Origin: Paguma larvata
Lineage: Eukaryota; Chordata; Mammalia; Carnivora; Viverridae
Assembly (NCBI GenBank): GCA_030068075.1
Contig: CM057826.1
Coordinates: 99,003,804-99,067,803, forward strand
Reading direction: 5' to 3'
Length of the DNA stretch: 64,000 nucleotides
Shown: piece after piece, positions 12,432-23,084 of the stretch
Layout: every line of letters begins with the position of its first letter
Position numbering within the stretch: the first letter of the stretch is position 1
Translations under genes and position numbers: made by a program
Notes under the pieces: model-generated
Told to the model about the DNA's origin: nothing
The model's database searches: none
Seen by the model: only the letters and a program-made list of their open reading frames with translations

Positions 12432-12650
12432 AAAAATTGTTTTAGATTTATTTTTTAGAGAGAGAGAAACAGACAGAGAGAGAGAGCAAGTTAGCGGGAG
12501 GGAAAGAGAGTGGGAGACAAGAATCGGAAGCAGGTTCTAGGCTCTGAGCTGTCAGGACAGGGCTCAATGTTAGGGCTTGAACTCACAAACTTCGAGAACT
12601 TGACCTGAGCCAAAGTTGGATGATCAACTGACTGAGCCACACAGGTGCCT
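12432..12650 (-). mobile_element. CAN SINE, first of two at one target
   Basis: Reverse orientation: TTTTAGATTTATTTTTTAGAG tail region (diverged), GA core, GGCTCTGAGCTGTCAGGACA, TTGACCTGAGCCAAAGTTGG, ending CACACAGGTGCC. Flanked by copies of GAATATTATT (12415-12424 and 12653-12662). Confidence 0.93.
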
Positions 12651-12670
12651 GAGAATATTATTCTTTGATT

Positions 12671-12870
12671 AATTTTTTAAATGTTTATTTATTTTTGAGA
12701 GAGAGTGCACCCATGTGTGAGCAGGGGAAGGGCAGAGAGAGAGGGAGGCAGAGGATTCAAAGCAGAGTCCAACAAAAGAGAGCCTGATGTGGGGTTCAAA
12801 CTCACAGAACTGTGAGATCATGACCTAAGCCAAAGTTAGACGCTCAACCAGTTACCCACCAAGGTGCCCC
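12671..12870 (-). mobile_element. CAN SINE, second of two at one target
   Basis: Reverse orientation: TTTAAATGTTTATTTATTTT tail, GA core, AGCCTGATGTGGGGTTCAAA, GAGATCATGACCTAAGCC, ending AAGGTGCCCC. The third copy of GAATATTATT follows at 12877-12886, so the two neighbouring SINEs share one duplicated target sequence. Confidence 0.94.
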
Positions 12871-13129
12871 CAAAGGGAATATTATTGAAGAGAGAATTAG
12901 TAAACTGGGAACGTAGATCTAATAAAATTATCCAGAAACTGGCACTGAGAGATAAATTAATGGGAAACGTAGAAGACAGTTGAAAATACACATAGACGTA
13001 GGATTGTAAAATAGAATTACAACTTTGTATATGTTAATCATAGTTAATCATAGAAAGGAGTAGAGGAAAGGCAATACTTGAAGAGGTAATAATTAAGAGA
13101 CTAGGAAGTTTCAATAAAATGCAAGAACT

Positions 13130-13526
13130 GACTTGTGCTCCTTTATGCGTTGTGCCCCTAGGAGATAGAATGGCTTACCTAACTGGTGAACCTGAGAGGA
13201 ATAAAGGGAGCTGACTCAAGTCAGCTCTGCTCTTCTTCTTTCACAGCAAACCCGTCTGCAGTCAGGATAAGTTTTCCTCTGCTCCTCCATGTCACAGATC
13301 TCACCCTGGCAGCCCTTTTGGGGAAATTCAACTTCCTCAATCAGCAAATCAGTCTAACTCTGGCTCTCATATTAAGTTACAATCTCCTACCCAGGCTTTA
13401 TAAGTAACCAAGGAACTTTTTATTTAATTTCTCAATTTGTTCATCACCTGGGCAGGAAAGAGGGAAAATTAAAAAAAATGTTTTTAGGAATAAATAAGGA
13501 AACATTAGCAAAATATAGTAGATATT
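13130..13526. other. Unassigned noncoding sequence
   Basis: No gene recognised. A 73-codon open frame at 13186-13407 lacks domains. The stretch separates the two parts of the old L1. Confidence 0.25.
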
Positions 13527-13541
13527 AAAAATAAAGAGGAA

Positions 13542-13723
13542 GGGGGTCTAGATGGTTCAGTTGGTTGAACATCTGACTCTTGATTTTGGCTCAGGTCATG
13601 GTCTGAGGGTCATGGGATCGAGACCCGGTGTTGGCATGGAGCCTGTTTAAAATTCTCTCTCTCGCCCTCTGCCCCTCTCTCCCACTTGCTCTCTCTCTCT
13701 CTAAGATAAAAAAAATAAATTAA
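13542..13723 (+). mobile_element. CAN SINE with target-site duplication
   Basis: Sense orientation, diverged head (GGTCTAGATGGTTCAGTTGG), then TTGATTTTGGCTCAGGTCAT, GCATGGAGCCTGTTTAAAAT, a CT-rich middle and a TAAGATAAAAAAAATAAAT tail. Flanks AAAAATAAAGAGGA (13527-13540) and AAAAATACAGAGGA (13724-13737) differ by one base. The shorter 3' half fits an older CAN SINE subfamily. Confidence 0.93.
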
Positions 13724-13894
13724 AAAAATACAGAGGATAGTATGGCCATCCAAATACCAGTAAACTTAAAAACTTTGATGATGTAGACTATTTCATAGAA
13801 AGATATGTTTACAAAAACTGACTCAAGAACAGATAGTTATAATCTTTAAAAAAATTAAGTCTTTTATAAAAATCTACACATATGCCTGTATATG

Positions 13895-13901
<7 letters not shown>

Positions 13902-13927
<26 letters not shown>

Positions 13928-13928
13928 T
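13902..13928. repeat. (AC)n microsatellite
   Basis: About 13 AC units starting after ATGTACACAT. Lies inside the old L1 remnant. Confidence 0.97.
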
Positions 13929-14186
13929 CATTTCAAACTCCTAATTTGTAGGCAACTTCTATCAAACATTCAATCTTAAACAAATGTTTCAGATAATGAA
14001 AAGAGTGCTCCCCAGTTCATTTTATGAGACTGGCATAACTTTGATAGAAAAATCAGATAAACTTGATATTACAAACAGAAAAGGTCAATATGAAAAAAAT
14101 TGCAGACAGATAATCACAAATAAACATGGGACACCAATCATAAATAAAATATAAGCCAGTCAGAATCCAGTTATATATTTGTGAGT

Positions 14187-14494
14187 TTTAATGTTTGTTT
14201 TTGAGAGAGAGAGAGAGACAGAGAGAGACAGAGTGCAAGCAGGGGAAGGGCAGAGAGAGACACACACATAGAATCCGAAGCAGGCTCCAGGCTTCAAGCT
14301 GTCAGCACAGAGCTTGATGCGAGGCTCGAAGCCACGAACTGTGAGATCGTGACCTGAGCCAAAGTAGGAGGCTTGAATCCAGGAATTGTGAGATCATGAC
14401 CAGAGACAAAGTTGGAGGCTCAATCTCACGAACTGTGAGATTGTGACCTGAGCCAAAGTTGGAGGCTTAACCGACTGAACCACACAGGCGCCCC
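14187..14494 (-). mobile_element. CAN SINE with internal 47-bp triplication
   Basis: Reverse orientation, about 308 bp against a usual length near 210 bp. The tail, GA core and head (CACACAGGCGCCCC) are normal. The extra length comes from three tandem copies of a 47-bp unit in the tRNA-derived part (see the repeat entry). Confidence 0.95.
14336..14476. repeat. Three tandem copies of a 47-bp SINE segment
   Basis: Units 14336-14382, 14383-14429 and 14430-14476 each start GAACTGTGAGAT (GAATTGTGAGAT in unit 2), continue GTGACC-GAG-CAAAGT and end GGAGGCTT or GGAGGCTC plus eight bases. Each unit contains the complement of the SINE region between the A and B boxes. Unit divergence shows the expansion is not recent. 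Confidence 0.95.
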
Positions 14495-15002
14495 TTCTCA
14501 TGAGTTTTATATATGTGTACTTATGTGAGTACATGTATGTATGTGTAAACCAAGTAGGGCTTGTAAAGTAATTTAAAGATGGTTTAACAATGGAACCTCT
14601 TTTAGAAATGGAATTTAGCAATATTGACTAAAGAAGAAATATGTGATCATTTAAATGGAAGCAAGAAAAAAACCTTAAAAAATTCTATGTATTTTTACAA
14701 TAAATTTGTAGTAAAATGGAAAGGTGGAGAATATTTGATAAAAGATGATCTACCAAAACTTTAGAGCAAACATTATTTTCTATGGTATTTCCTTCAAAGA
14801 GGAATAAGACAAGAATACCTGTCAGCACAGCATCTGTAAATCAAAGTACTGCAGGTTGTAGTCAGTGATTTTAGATAAAAAGAAATGAAAGGTACAAGTA
14901 TTGGAAAAGAGGAAAACCCTTTTTATTGTGTATGTGGTTTTTTAGACAATGTATATATCAAGTAATTCAAGTAATGAAGTTGTTGGATAGAAGATTCTTG
15001 AA

Positions 15003-17150
15003 GGTTGGGTTCCAGAGAAGCTGACTCTGACCTGGGGATTAGCATATAGTTTATTAGGTTGTGTTCTTGATATCAACACCTGTGGAAGGAAGGAATCCTG
15101 CTTCTGTGAAGGGCGAAGTTGAGCTGTGACACAGTCCTCACGAGGACCCAGACAACCTCATGGGAAGATCTGAACCTGGTGAGTCCCTTTAGAATTGTCC
15201 CAAGTTAGAGTGAGGAGGCCAGGACTTTCCATTTCCAAGTTGATCCAGTTACTGGGAGTACAATGCCCTGGGAAGTGATGTGTCTCTGGGGTTGCAGCTC
15301 TTTTGACCAAAACTCTTCTTTAAGAGGGCTTGTAGATGAGGTCTAACTGTTGGCATTTCTTCCTTGCACTTAAGGGAATAAGTTCTTTAGTCCTAAAGGG
15401 TGATCCAGGAGGCACAGGGATCTACTTAATCATTTAAGTTTTGGGAGCCATTCTTTCAGGATCTCAATGGGAGTCTTTTCCTTGGGGAAACTCATAGGAG
15501 GAAGATGAGTGGGATGAACTATGGCTCCTGGTGGAGCAACTTGGGACCATGATGGATACTCACTGATTGCTGCCTTACTATGTATTCTAGACCTTCTCTA
15601 TTCTCTTGTAGCACCTCTGCTAGTCTCAGTGGTGCACCTGGTGGGTGACTCAGATTCTCACTTCTAACAGGTCTGATGCCCTGGCCATGGTGTCCTTCTT
15701 AGGTCAGGATTGCTGCAATGTCCAATTACTGTCAAAGTTGGGCAAGGTACCACCAAGAGTACCAGACACATCACTTAAATGCCAAGTATATTCTTCCCTA
15801 CCTACTTTATGTAAAAGCAACACTTCCTTGTCCTGATAATTAGTGTTAACACCCCCACCATTTCAGAACCTGCTACTCATTTTTATAATTCCATCTCCAT
15901 GGCTTCTAACAGTTAAGTGCTGTCATCTGGCCTCTATTATTCTGGGGTCATACTATCCCCACTGCTACCAGCAAGCCCAGTTCTGTAAAGGCCTCTGCTA
16001 CTGTCGGTCCTGGCCTGCAGAGGGGAGCCACTACTGAACTGAAGGAGGCTGATGGTCCTCTCACCAGCATATTTTTTTATTGCTCTGGGTCCTCCTTTGG
16101 GGAATTTTTATTCTGTGGATTTTTCAGTCTGACATGGTGAGTCCACTCTTATATGCTTACTTATCTAGGTCTTTTTTTTTTTTTTTAATATGTCTTTTCT
16201 TTCTGCCTTGGTAATTCAGGCATTTCTGCATTCATAGTATGGGCCAGAGTCAAACAGACTTTTTCTATAAAGGGCCAGGGAGTAAATATTTTAGACTTTG
16301 TGAGCCACAAACAGCCTTGCTTGCATATCTTTGTTTATTTTTTATAGCCATTTAAAAACGAAAAAACGTCCTTAGCTTTCAGGCTATACAGAAATAAGGC
16401 ACTGGGATTGTAATCTGCGAACCCTTGGGCCATAGTTTTTTCATGTGTCTGGGAGCCTTCCTAGCAGGGTGGTTGCATAATCTCCCAATATCCATAACAG
16501 GACCCATGTTAAATCCCATGTCCTGCCACAGTGCCCCTAAATTAATAAACTCTCCTTTCTTCTACTTTATTTATACTCTGCCTCCAGTGAACCAGCGTCC
16601 TCAGAAACCAGTCCAGTGTACAGTCTCCTGGCTCTTGCTGGGACATGTTTTCCGGGTCTTGCAGCTCCCTTTTGGCAAATTCTCTTTCCTTCTTTATCAG
16701 GCTCAGCACATCCAGGTGGGGTTAACCTTCATTATTCTCCTAGTTACCAGGGGAGGAAGTGGAGACTGATCCCAAGAGGAAGGCAAGTTGTCCTGCAGGA
16801 GAGAGGCTTCTTCAGGAGATTCAAGTAAGAGGGAAAGAATAGATTTTAGGAGCGAGGGCTGGACAACTTCTGCAGGCTCAGATGGTTCTGGGGAATGTAA
16901 AGATTAAACAGTTTCATGTGCATCACCCCAGGTATTCACATTCATGTTCCCCCAGCCAGGGCTCTGATTTTACATAGCTGACTGACCAGTATGAACTGAG
17001 AGCTTAATCTTCTTTGGAGTTCTGTTACTCTTAAGGTTAAATCCATCTTTACTCTTTCCTTAGGCTTCAAGATTCGAGAGCCACTTCCTTGAGATTTTAC
17101 ATTTAGTTTTTAATTGATAATTAATATCTATTAGTCTTCCTAGATAGTTT
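15003..17150 (+). repeat. Ancient interspersed element of unknown family, 5' direct repeat included
   Basis: The start (GGTTGGGTTCCAGAGAAGC, then ACACCTGTGGAAGG and TTTAGAATTGTCCCAAG) aligns in order with a second segment beginning at 22735. The interior text (for example GGCCTCTATTATTCTGGGG and GCAGAGGGGAGCCACTACTG) looks like an old repeat I remember only vaguely and cannot name. It interrupts the old L1 and is itself interrupted by a hAT-like fragment and a felid L1. Whether this is an LTR-type element with two ends or two separate copies is open. Confidence 0.4.
16235..16437 (-). mobile_element. hAT-like nonautonomous DNA transposon (MER type), reverse
   Basis: CAGACTTTTTCTATAAAGGG, CCAGGGAGTAAATATTTTAG and ACTTTGTGAGCCACAAACAG match one terminus and body of a common mammalian MER repeat, and GTAATCTGCGAACCCTTGG matches its other terminus (a decayed form of TTTGCCGACCCCTG). 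Same family as the copy at 48238-48558 but shorter. Family name not certain. Confidence 0.6.
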
Positions 17151-17409
17151 TCTTTTTTTTTTTGTTTAGTATAATTTGTTGTCAAATTGGTTTCCATATA
17201 ACACCCAGTGCTCATCCCAAAAAGTACCGTCCTCAATGCCCATCACCCACTTTCCTCTCTCCCCTACTCCCCATCAGCCCTCAGTTTGTTCTCAGTATTT
17301 AATAGTCTCTTATGGTTTGCCTTCTCCCTCCCTCTCTGGGATTTTTTTCCCCGTCCCCTCCCCCATGGTCTTCTGTTAAGTTTCTCGATATCCACCTATG
17401 CGTGAAAAC

Positions 17410-20400
17410 ATATGGTATCTGTCTTTCTCTGCCTGACTTACTTCACTTAACATAATACCCTCCAGTTCCATCCATGTTGCTACACATGGCCAGATTTCAT
17501 TCTTTCTCATTGCCACATAGTATTCCATTGTCTATATATACCACATCTTTATCCATTCATCAGATGGTGGACATTTAGTCTCTTTCCATGATTTGTCTAT
17601 TATTGAAAGTGCTGCTATAAACATTGGGGTACATGTGCCCCTATGCATCAACATTCCTGTATCTCTTGGGTAAATACCTGGCAGTGTTATTGCTGGGTCT
17701 AATTTTTTAGAAATCTCCACACCATTTTCCAGAGCGACTGCATCAGTTTGCATTACGATCAACAGTGTAAGAGGGTAACTGTTTCTCCACATTATCACCA
17801 GCATCTATAGTATCCTGATTTGTTCATTTTAGCCACTCTGACCAGCATGAGGTGGCATCTCACTGTGGTTTTGAGTTGTATTTCCCTGATGATGAGTGAC
17901 GTTGAGCATCGTTTCATGTGTCTGCTGGCCATCTGGATGTTTTCTTTGGAAAAGTATCTATTCATATTTTTCCCCCATTTCTTCACTGGATTATTTGTTT
18001 TTCAGGTGTGAAGTTTGGGGGATTCCTTATAGATTTTGGATACTAGCCCTTTATCCGATATGTGGTTTGCAACTATCTTTTCCCATTCCGTTGCTTGCCT
18101 TTTAGTTTTGTTGATTGTTTCCTTTGCAATGCAGAAGCTTTTTATCTTGATGAGGCCCCAACAGGTCATTTTTGCTTTTGATTCTCTTGTCTTTGGAGAT
18201 ATGTGGAGTAAGAAATTGCTGCGACTCAGGTCAAAAATATTTTTTCCTGTTTTCTCCTCTAGAGTTTTGATGGTTTCCTGTCTCACATTCAGGTCCTTCA
18301 TCCATTTAGAGTTTGTTTTTGTGAGTGATGTAAGAAAGTGGTCTAGTCTCATTCTTCTGCATGTTGCTGTCCAGTTCTCCCAGCACCATTTGTGAAAGAG
18401 GCTGCCTTTTTTTCCATTGGATACTCTTTCCTGCTTTGTCAAAGATTAGTTGGCCATATGCTTGTGAGTCAATTTCTGGGTTCTCCTTTCAATTCCACTG
18501 GTCTCTGTGTTTGTTCTTGTGCCAATACCATACTGTCTTGAGGATTACAGCTTTGTAGTAGAGGCTAAAGTCTGGGATTGTGATGCCTCCCGCTTTGGTT
18601 TTCTTCTTCAATATTACTTTGGCTATTTGGGGTCTTTTGTGGTTCCACACAAATTTTAGGATTGTTTGCTCTAGCTTTGAAAGGAATGTGGTGCAATTTT
18701 GATTGGAATTGCGTTAAATATGTAGATTGCTTTGGGTAGTATTGACATTTTAACAATATTTATTCTTCCAATCCATGAGCATGAGATGTTTTTCCATTTC
18801 TTTGTGTCTTCTTCAATTTCCTTCATAAGTTTTTATAGTTTTCAGCATAGAGGCCTTTTTACATCTTTGATTAAGTTTATTCCTAGGTATTTTATGGTTT
18901 TTGATACAATTGTGAATGGGATAAGTTTTTTCATTTCTCTTTCTGTTGCTTCATGATCGGTGTATAGAAATGCAACCAATTTCTGTACATTGATCTTGTA
19001 TCCTACGACTTTGCTGAATTCATGGATCAGTTCTAGTAGGCTTTTGGTGCAGTCTGTCGGGTTTTGCATGTAGAGTATCATGTCTGCGAAAAGTGAAAGT
19101 TTGAATTCATCTTTGCAAATTCTGATCCCTTTTATTTTGTTTCGTTGTCTGTCTGCTGACGCTAGGATCTCCAATACTATGGTAAATAACACTGGTGAGA
19201 GTGGACATCCCTGTCGTGTTCCGCATCTCAGGGGGAAGGTTCTCAGTTTTTCCTCCTTGAAGAAGAGTTTAGCTGTGGCTTTTCATAAATGGCTTTTATG
19301 ATTAAATATGTTCCTTCTATCCCGACTTTATCAAGGGTTTTTATTAGGAAAGGATGCTGTATTTTGTCTAATGCTTTTTTTGCATCTATTGACAGGATCA
19401 TATGATTCTTAAATTTTCTTTGGTTAATGTAATGTATCACATTGATAGATTTGTGAGTATTGAACCATCCCTGCAACCCAGGAATGAATCCCACTTGATC
19501 AAGGTGAATAATTCTTTTCATATGCTGTTGAATTCGATTTGCTAGTATCTTGTTCAGAATTTTTGCAACCATATTCATTAGGGATATTGGCCTGTAGTTA
19601 GTTCTCTTTTTTGCTGGGTCTCTGTCTGGCTTGGGAATCCAAGTGATGCTGGTTTCCTAGAATGAGTCCAGAAGTTTCTATTTCTATTTTTTGGAAGAGC
19701 TTAAGGATAGGTATCTGTTTTAAATGTCTGGTAGAATTCCCCAGGGTAGCCATCTGGCCCAGGACTCTGATTTGTTGGGAGATTTTTGATAACTAATACA
19801 ATTTCAGCACTAGTTATGGGTCTGTTCAAATTTTCTATTTCTTCCCATTTGAGTTTTGGTTGTGTGTGGGTATTTACGAATTTGTCCATTTCTTCCAGGT
19901 TGTCCAGTTTGTTGGCGTATAATTTTTCATAGTATTCCCTGATAATTGCTTGTATTTCTGAAGGATTGGTTTTAATCAATCCCTTTTAATTCGTGATTTT
20001 ATCTATTTGGGTCCTCTCTCTTTTCTTTTTGAGAAGCCTGGCTAGAGGATTGTCAATTTTGTTTATTTTTTCAAAAAGCCAGCTCTTGGTTTCACTGATC
20101 TGTTCTTCTGTTTTTTTGGACTCTATATTGTTAATCTCTGCCCTGATTTTTATTATTTCTCTTATTCTGATGGATTTGGAGTGTCTTTGCTTGTCTGCTT
20201 CTAGTTCCTTTAGGTGCACTGTTAGATTTTGCATTTGTGATTTTTCTCCTTTCTTGAGATAGGCCTTGATTGCAATGTATTTTCCTCTTAGGACTGCCTT
20301 TGCTTCATCCCAAAGGGTTTGGATTGTTGTATTTTCATTTTCATTTGTTTCCCTATCTTTTTAAATTTCTTCTCTAATAGCCTGGTTGACCCATTCATTC

Positions 20401-21169
20401 TTTAGTAGGATATTCTTTTAACCTCCTTGTTTTTGGAGGTTTTCCAAACTTTTTCCTGTGGTTGATTTCAAGTTTCATAGCATTGCGATGTGCAAGTGTG
20501 CACAGCATGATCTCAATTCTTTTATATTTATTAAGGTCTGTTTTGTGGCTCAGTATGTAATCTCTCTTGGAGAATGTACCATGTGCACTCAAGAAGAAAG
20601 TGAATTCCATTTCCTTCGGATGTAAAGTTCTAAATATATCTGTCAAGCCCATCTGGTCCAATGTGTCGTTCAGGACCATTGTTTCTTTAGTGATTCTCTC
20701 TCTAGTTGATCTATCCATTGCTGTAAGTGGAGTATTAAAGTCCCCTGCAATTAGCACACTTTTATCAATACAATTGCTTATGTTTGTAATTAATCGTTTT
20801 ACAAATTTGGGTGCTCCCAAATTCGGTGCATAGACATTTATAATTGTTAGCTCTTCCTGATGGATACACCCTGTGATTATTATAAAATGCCGTTCCTCAT
20901 CTCTTGTTATAGCCTTTACTTTAAAGTCTAGTTTGTCTGATATAAGTATGGCTACTCCAGCATTCTTTTGACTTCCAGTAGCATGCTAGATTTCCATCCC
21001 CTTACTTTGAATCTGAAGATGTCCTCAGGTCTGAATGAATCTCTTATAGACAGCAAATAGATGGGTCTTGTTTTTTTTTTGTCGATTCTGTTACCCTATG
21101 TCTTTTGATTGGAGCATTTAGTCCATTTACATTCAGTGTTATTATTGAAAAATACGGGTTTACAGTCAT
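17410..21169 (-). pseudogene. L1 ORF2 (endonuclease and reverse transcriptase), degenerate
   Basis: ORF2 encodes the L1 endonuclease and reverse transcriptase used for target-primed reverse transcription. The start ATG lies at 21167-21169 (MTVNPYFSIITLNVNGLN, the usual N terminus). The endonuclease part keeps GDFNTPL at about 20750, but a TAA at 21044-21046 replaces the Gln before the catalytic Glu, a frameshift follows, and the SDH motif reads LAH at about 20490. The reverse transcriptase FADD box at 19079-19090 reads FADM: one catalytic Asp codon is missing. The C-terminal part (WIKMWYI) is at 17540. At least six separate open pieces remain, so no functional protein is possible. Confidence 0.93.
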
Positions 21170-21237
21170 TCTGTTATCTGTAGGTTTCATGCTTGTAGCA
21201 TTATCTCTGGTACTTTGTGTTCCTTGCAACACTTCCT

Positions 21238-22130
21238 TCATAGAGTCCCCCTTAGAATTTCTTGTAGGGGTGGTTTATTGGTGTTGAATTTCTTCAGTTT
21301 TTGTTTGTTTGGGAAAACCTTTATCTCTCCTTCCATTCTGAATGACAGGCTGGCTGGATAAAGGATTATTAGCTGCATATTTTTCCCACTCATCACCCTG
21401 AAGATTTCCTGCCATTCCTTTCTGGCCTGCCAAATTTCAGTAGATAGGTCTGCTACTACCCTTATGTGTCAACCTTTGTATGTTAAGGCCCATTTTTTCC
21501 TAGCTGCTTTCAGAATTCTCTCTTTATCCTTGTATTTTGCCAGTTTCACTATGATATGTTGTGTAGAAGATTGATTCAAGTTATGTCTGAGGGGAGTTCT
21601 CTGTGCCTCTTAGATTTCAATGTCTGTTTTCTTCCCCAGTTTGGGGAAGTTCTCAGTTATGATTTGTTCAAGTAACCCTTCAGCTCCTTTCTCTCTCCCT
21701 TCTTCTTCTGGAATTCCTATAATATGGATGTTGTTCTGTTTGATTGCATCACTCAGCTCTCGAATTCTCCTTTCATGCTCCTGCATCAAATTATCTCTGT
21801 TTTTCTCAGCTTCCTCTTTTTCGTAATTTTATCTTCTAGTTCACCTATTTTCTCTTCTGCCTCTTCATTCCATGCTGTGGTTGCCTCCAGTTTATTTTGC
21901 ACCTCATTTATAGCGTTTTTTAAAATTCATCATGACTATTTTTAAGGTCCTCGATCTCTGCACCCATAGTCTCTGCTGTCTTCTACACTTTTTTCAAGTC
22001 CAGTGATTAATTTTATGACTATCATTCTAAATTCTTGTTCAGTTATGTTGTTTATATCTGTTTTGATCAATTCTTTAGCTGTCACTTCTTCCTGAAATTT
22101 CTTTTGAGGAAAATTTTTCCATTTTGTCAT
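21238..22130 (-). pseudogene. L1 ORF1 (RNA-binding chaperone), degenerate
   Basis: ORF1 protein binds L1 RNA in a trimeric particle. The N terminus MTKWKNFPQKK starts at 22130, and the first 62 codons are open to 21942. The C terminus GEIKVFPNKQKLKKF ends in LRGTL and a TGA at 21238-21240, 68 bp upstream of the ORF2 ATG. The total is 893 bp, shorter than the roughly 1 kb usual for mammalian ORF1, and the middle is frameshifted. Confidence 0.85.
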
Positions 22131-22500
22131 TTTGGCTAGTTTTCTGTGCCTTATAAGTTTTAAAAGCTTGTTATGTACTCTCCCCCTGAAAGCATTCCTA
22201 TATTAAAGGGGGCTCATGCACTGTCCAGGGCCTGGCCTTTCAGGAGGTGTTTTTTGGAGAGTGTTACTTCCTCTCTGTTGTCGTGACTTTGGTTATCCTC
22301 CACCAGGTGTGCCTTGGTTTGTTCCTTGATGTAGCCCAACCAATCACAATACATGGACCTGTTTTGGATCCTGATTCAGACGTGCAATCTTCTGTTCCCG
22401 TAGAGTTTGGGGTAAACCACCCTTCCAACACTTTTTTGTTCACCAACCTGGAAGCTTTGTCCCTAGCTATTTTTCAAAGGATTGACAAGTCTTAGCTATA
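22131..22500 (-). promoter_or_regulatory. Probable L1 5' UTR remnant
   Basis: Lies directly upstream of ORF1 on the minus strand, where the L1 internal promoter region would be. I see no intact promoter motif I can defend. An 82-codon plus-strand open frame here is only antisense sequence. The 5' limit is uncertain. Confidence 0.5.
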
Positions 22501-22734
22501 GCCACCCAGTTCCACTGTCCCTGTAGTTATAATTTGCCCAGTGTTTTTCAAATACCTAGTCACATTCTCTTGTGCACACTCCATTAGCAGAATGCCTTCT
22601 CAGTTTACTACAGATGGAAGTTTTAATAATTTAGCCTCTACTTTGTACCAGTGATGGGTTCTCATCACCAGTCAGGCAGAGGATGACCCAACTGGAAAAT
22701 ATCATCTTAGCATCTGATTTCATAGACTGTTTCA

Positions 22735-23080
22735 GGTTGCGTTCTCCAGGAAGCAGATTCTGGGATAGAGATTAGATTGTAGAAAGCATGCTTCTGAGGT
22801 TGGTACCTGTGGACATGATAGGAAAGAAGCAGGACAGAAAAGAGAAGAAGATGGGGTTTGATGTGGTCTCAGTGGAGACCACGGTAGGGAAACTCTAGAA
22901 CTGGAATGGCTTTTCAGAGTTGTCAGAAGCTGATGTGAGGAGAATGAGTCTATATTCCCTGTTAAACAGACTTTGCATGTGGGGTTCCCTAGGAAAGGCT
23001 CTGTGAGGTCCTAAAGAGGACCAACATCTGAGGTCTGTTTGCTAGTAGCATATATCATTGCTGGGCAAATAAGCCCTTCT
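22735..23080 (+). repeat. Second copy of the ancient direct repeat seen at 15003
   Basis: GGTTGCGTTCTCCAGGAAGC, GGTACCTGTGGACATGATAG, GGCTTTTCAGAGTTGTCAG and TTCCCTAGGAAAGGCTCTG occur in the same order and orientation as related text in 15003-15400. The two segments flank the 7.3-kb interior that holds the felid L1. They are old and clearly diverged. Confidence 0.45.
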
Positions 23081-23084
23081 GTCT

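Larger units (their letters stand above)
11925..13180 (+). mobile_element. Probable old L1 (ORF1-region) remnant, plus strand
   Basis: A-rich plus-strand sequence between and around three SINEs (about 11925-12075, 12303-12430, 12887-13120) resembles the coding-strand texture of an old L1 near ORF1, and it precedes clear L1 ORF2 remnants on the same strand at 13738-14998. I infer one decayed element; the assignment of this 5' part is weak. Confidence 0.4.
13738..14998 (+). mobile_element. Old L1 ORF2 remnant (5' portion), plus strand
   Basis: Plus-strand, A-rich sequence with L1 ORF2 landmarks at DNA level: CACCAATCATAAATAAAATA-type text, GGAACCTCTTTTAGAAATGG, and near 14885-14930 AAAGGTACAAGTATTGGAAA, which corresponds to the segment just before the reverse transcriptase FADD box. 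Many stops and frameshifts; dead. Interrupted by a SINE at 14187-14494. It appears to continue at about 23.1 kb beyond the nested insertions. Confidence 0.6.
17151..22500 (-). mobile_element. Nearly full-length felid L1, minus strand, inactive
   Basis: The 3' end lies at the left: poly-T at 17152-17163, then the reverse of the carnivore L1 3' end (GGTTTCCATATAACACCCAG). ORF2 remnants follow at about 17410-21169, ORF1 at 21238-22130 and a 5'-UTR-like region to about 22500. Both frames are broken many times. It is the youngest large insertion in this block and sits inside the ancient element of 15.0-23.1 kb. I could not find a convincing target-site duplication, so the 5' limit is approximate. 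Confidence 0.92.

Noticed and set aside
14336..14476. Regularly spaced repeats resembling a CRISPR array
   Set aside because: The units are contiguous with no unique spacers, lie within a SINE, and this is a mammalian genome.
18036..18395. Long plus-strand frames in 17.8-22.5 kb
   Set aside because: They are antisense to the minus-strand L1 ORFs and reflect the A-rich L1 coding strand, not genes.
17151..22500. Target-site duplication for the large felid L1
   Set aside because: I compared the flanks (CTATTAGTCTTCCTAGATAG on the left) with 22480-22740 and found no convincing match, so none is claimed.
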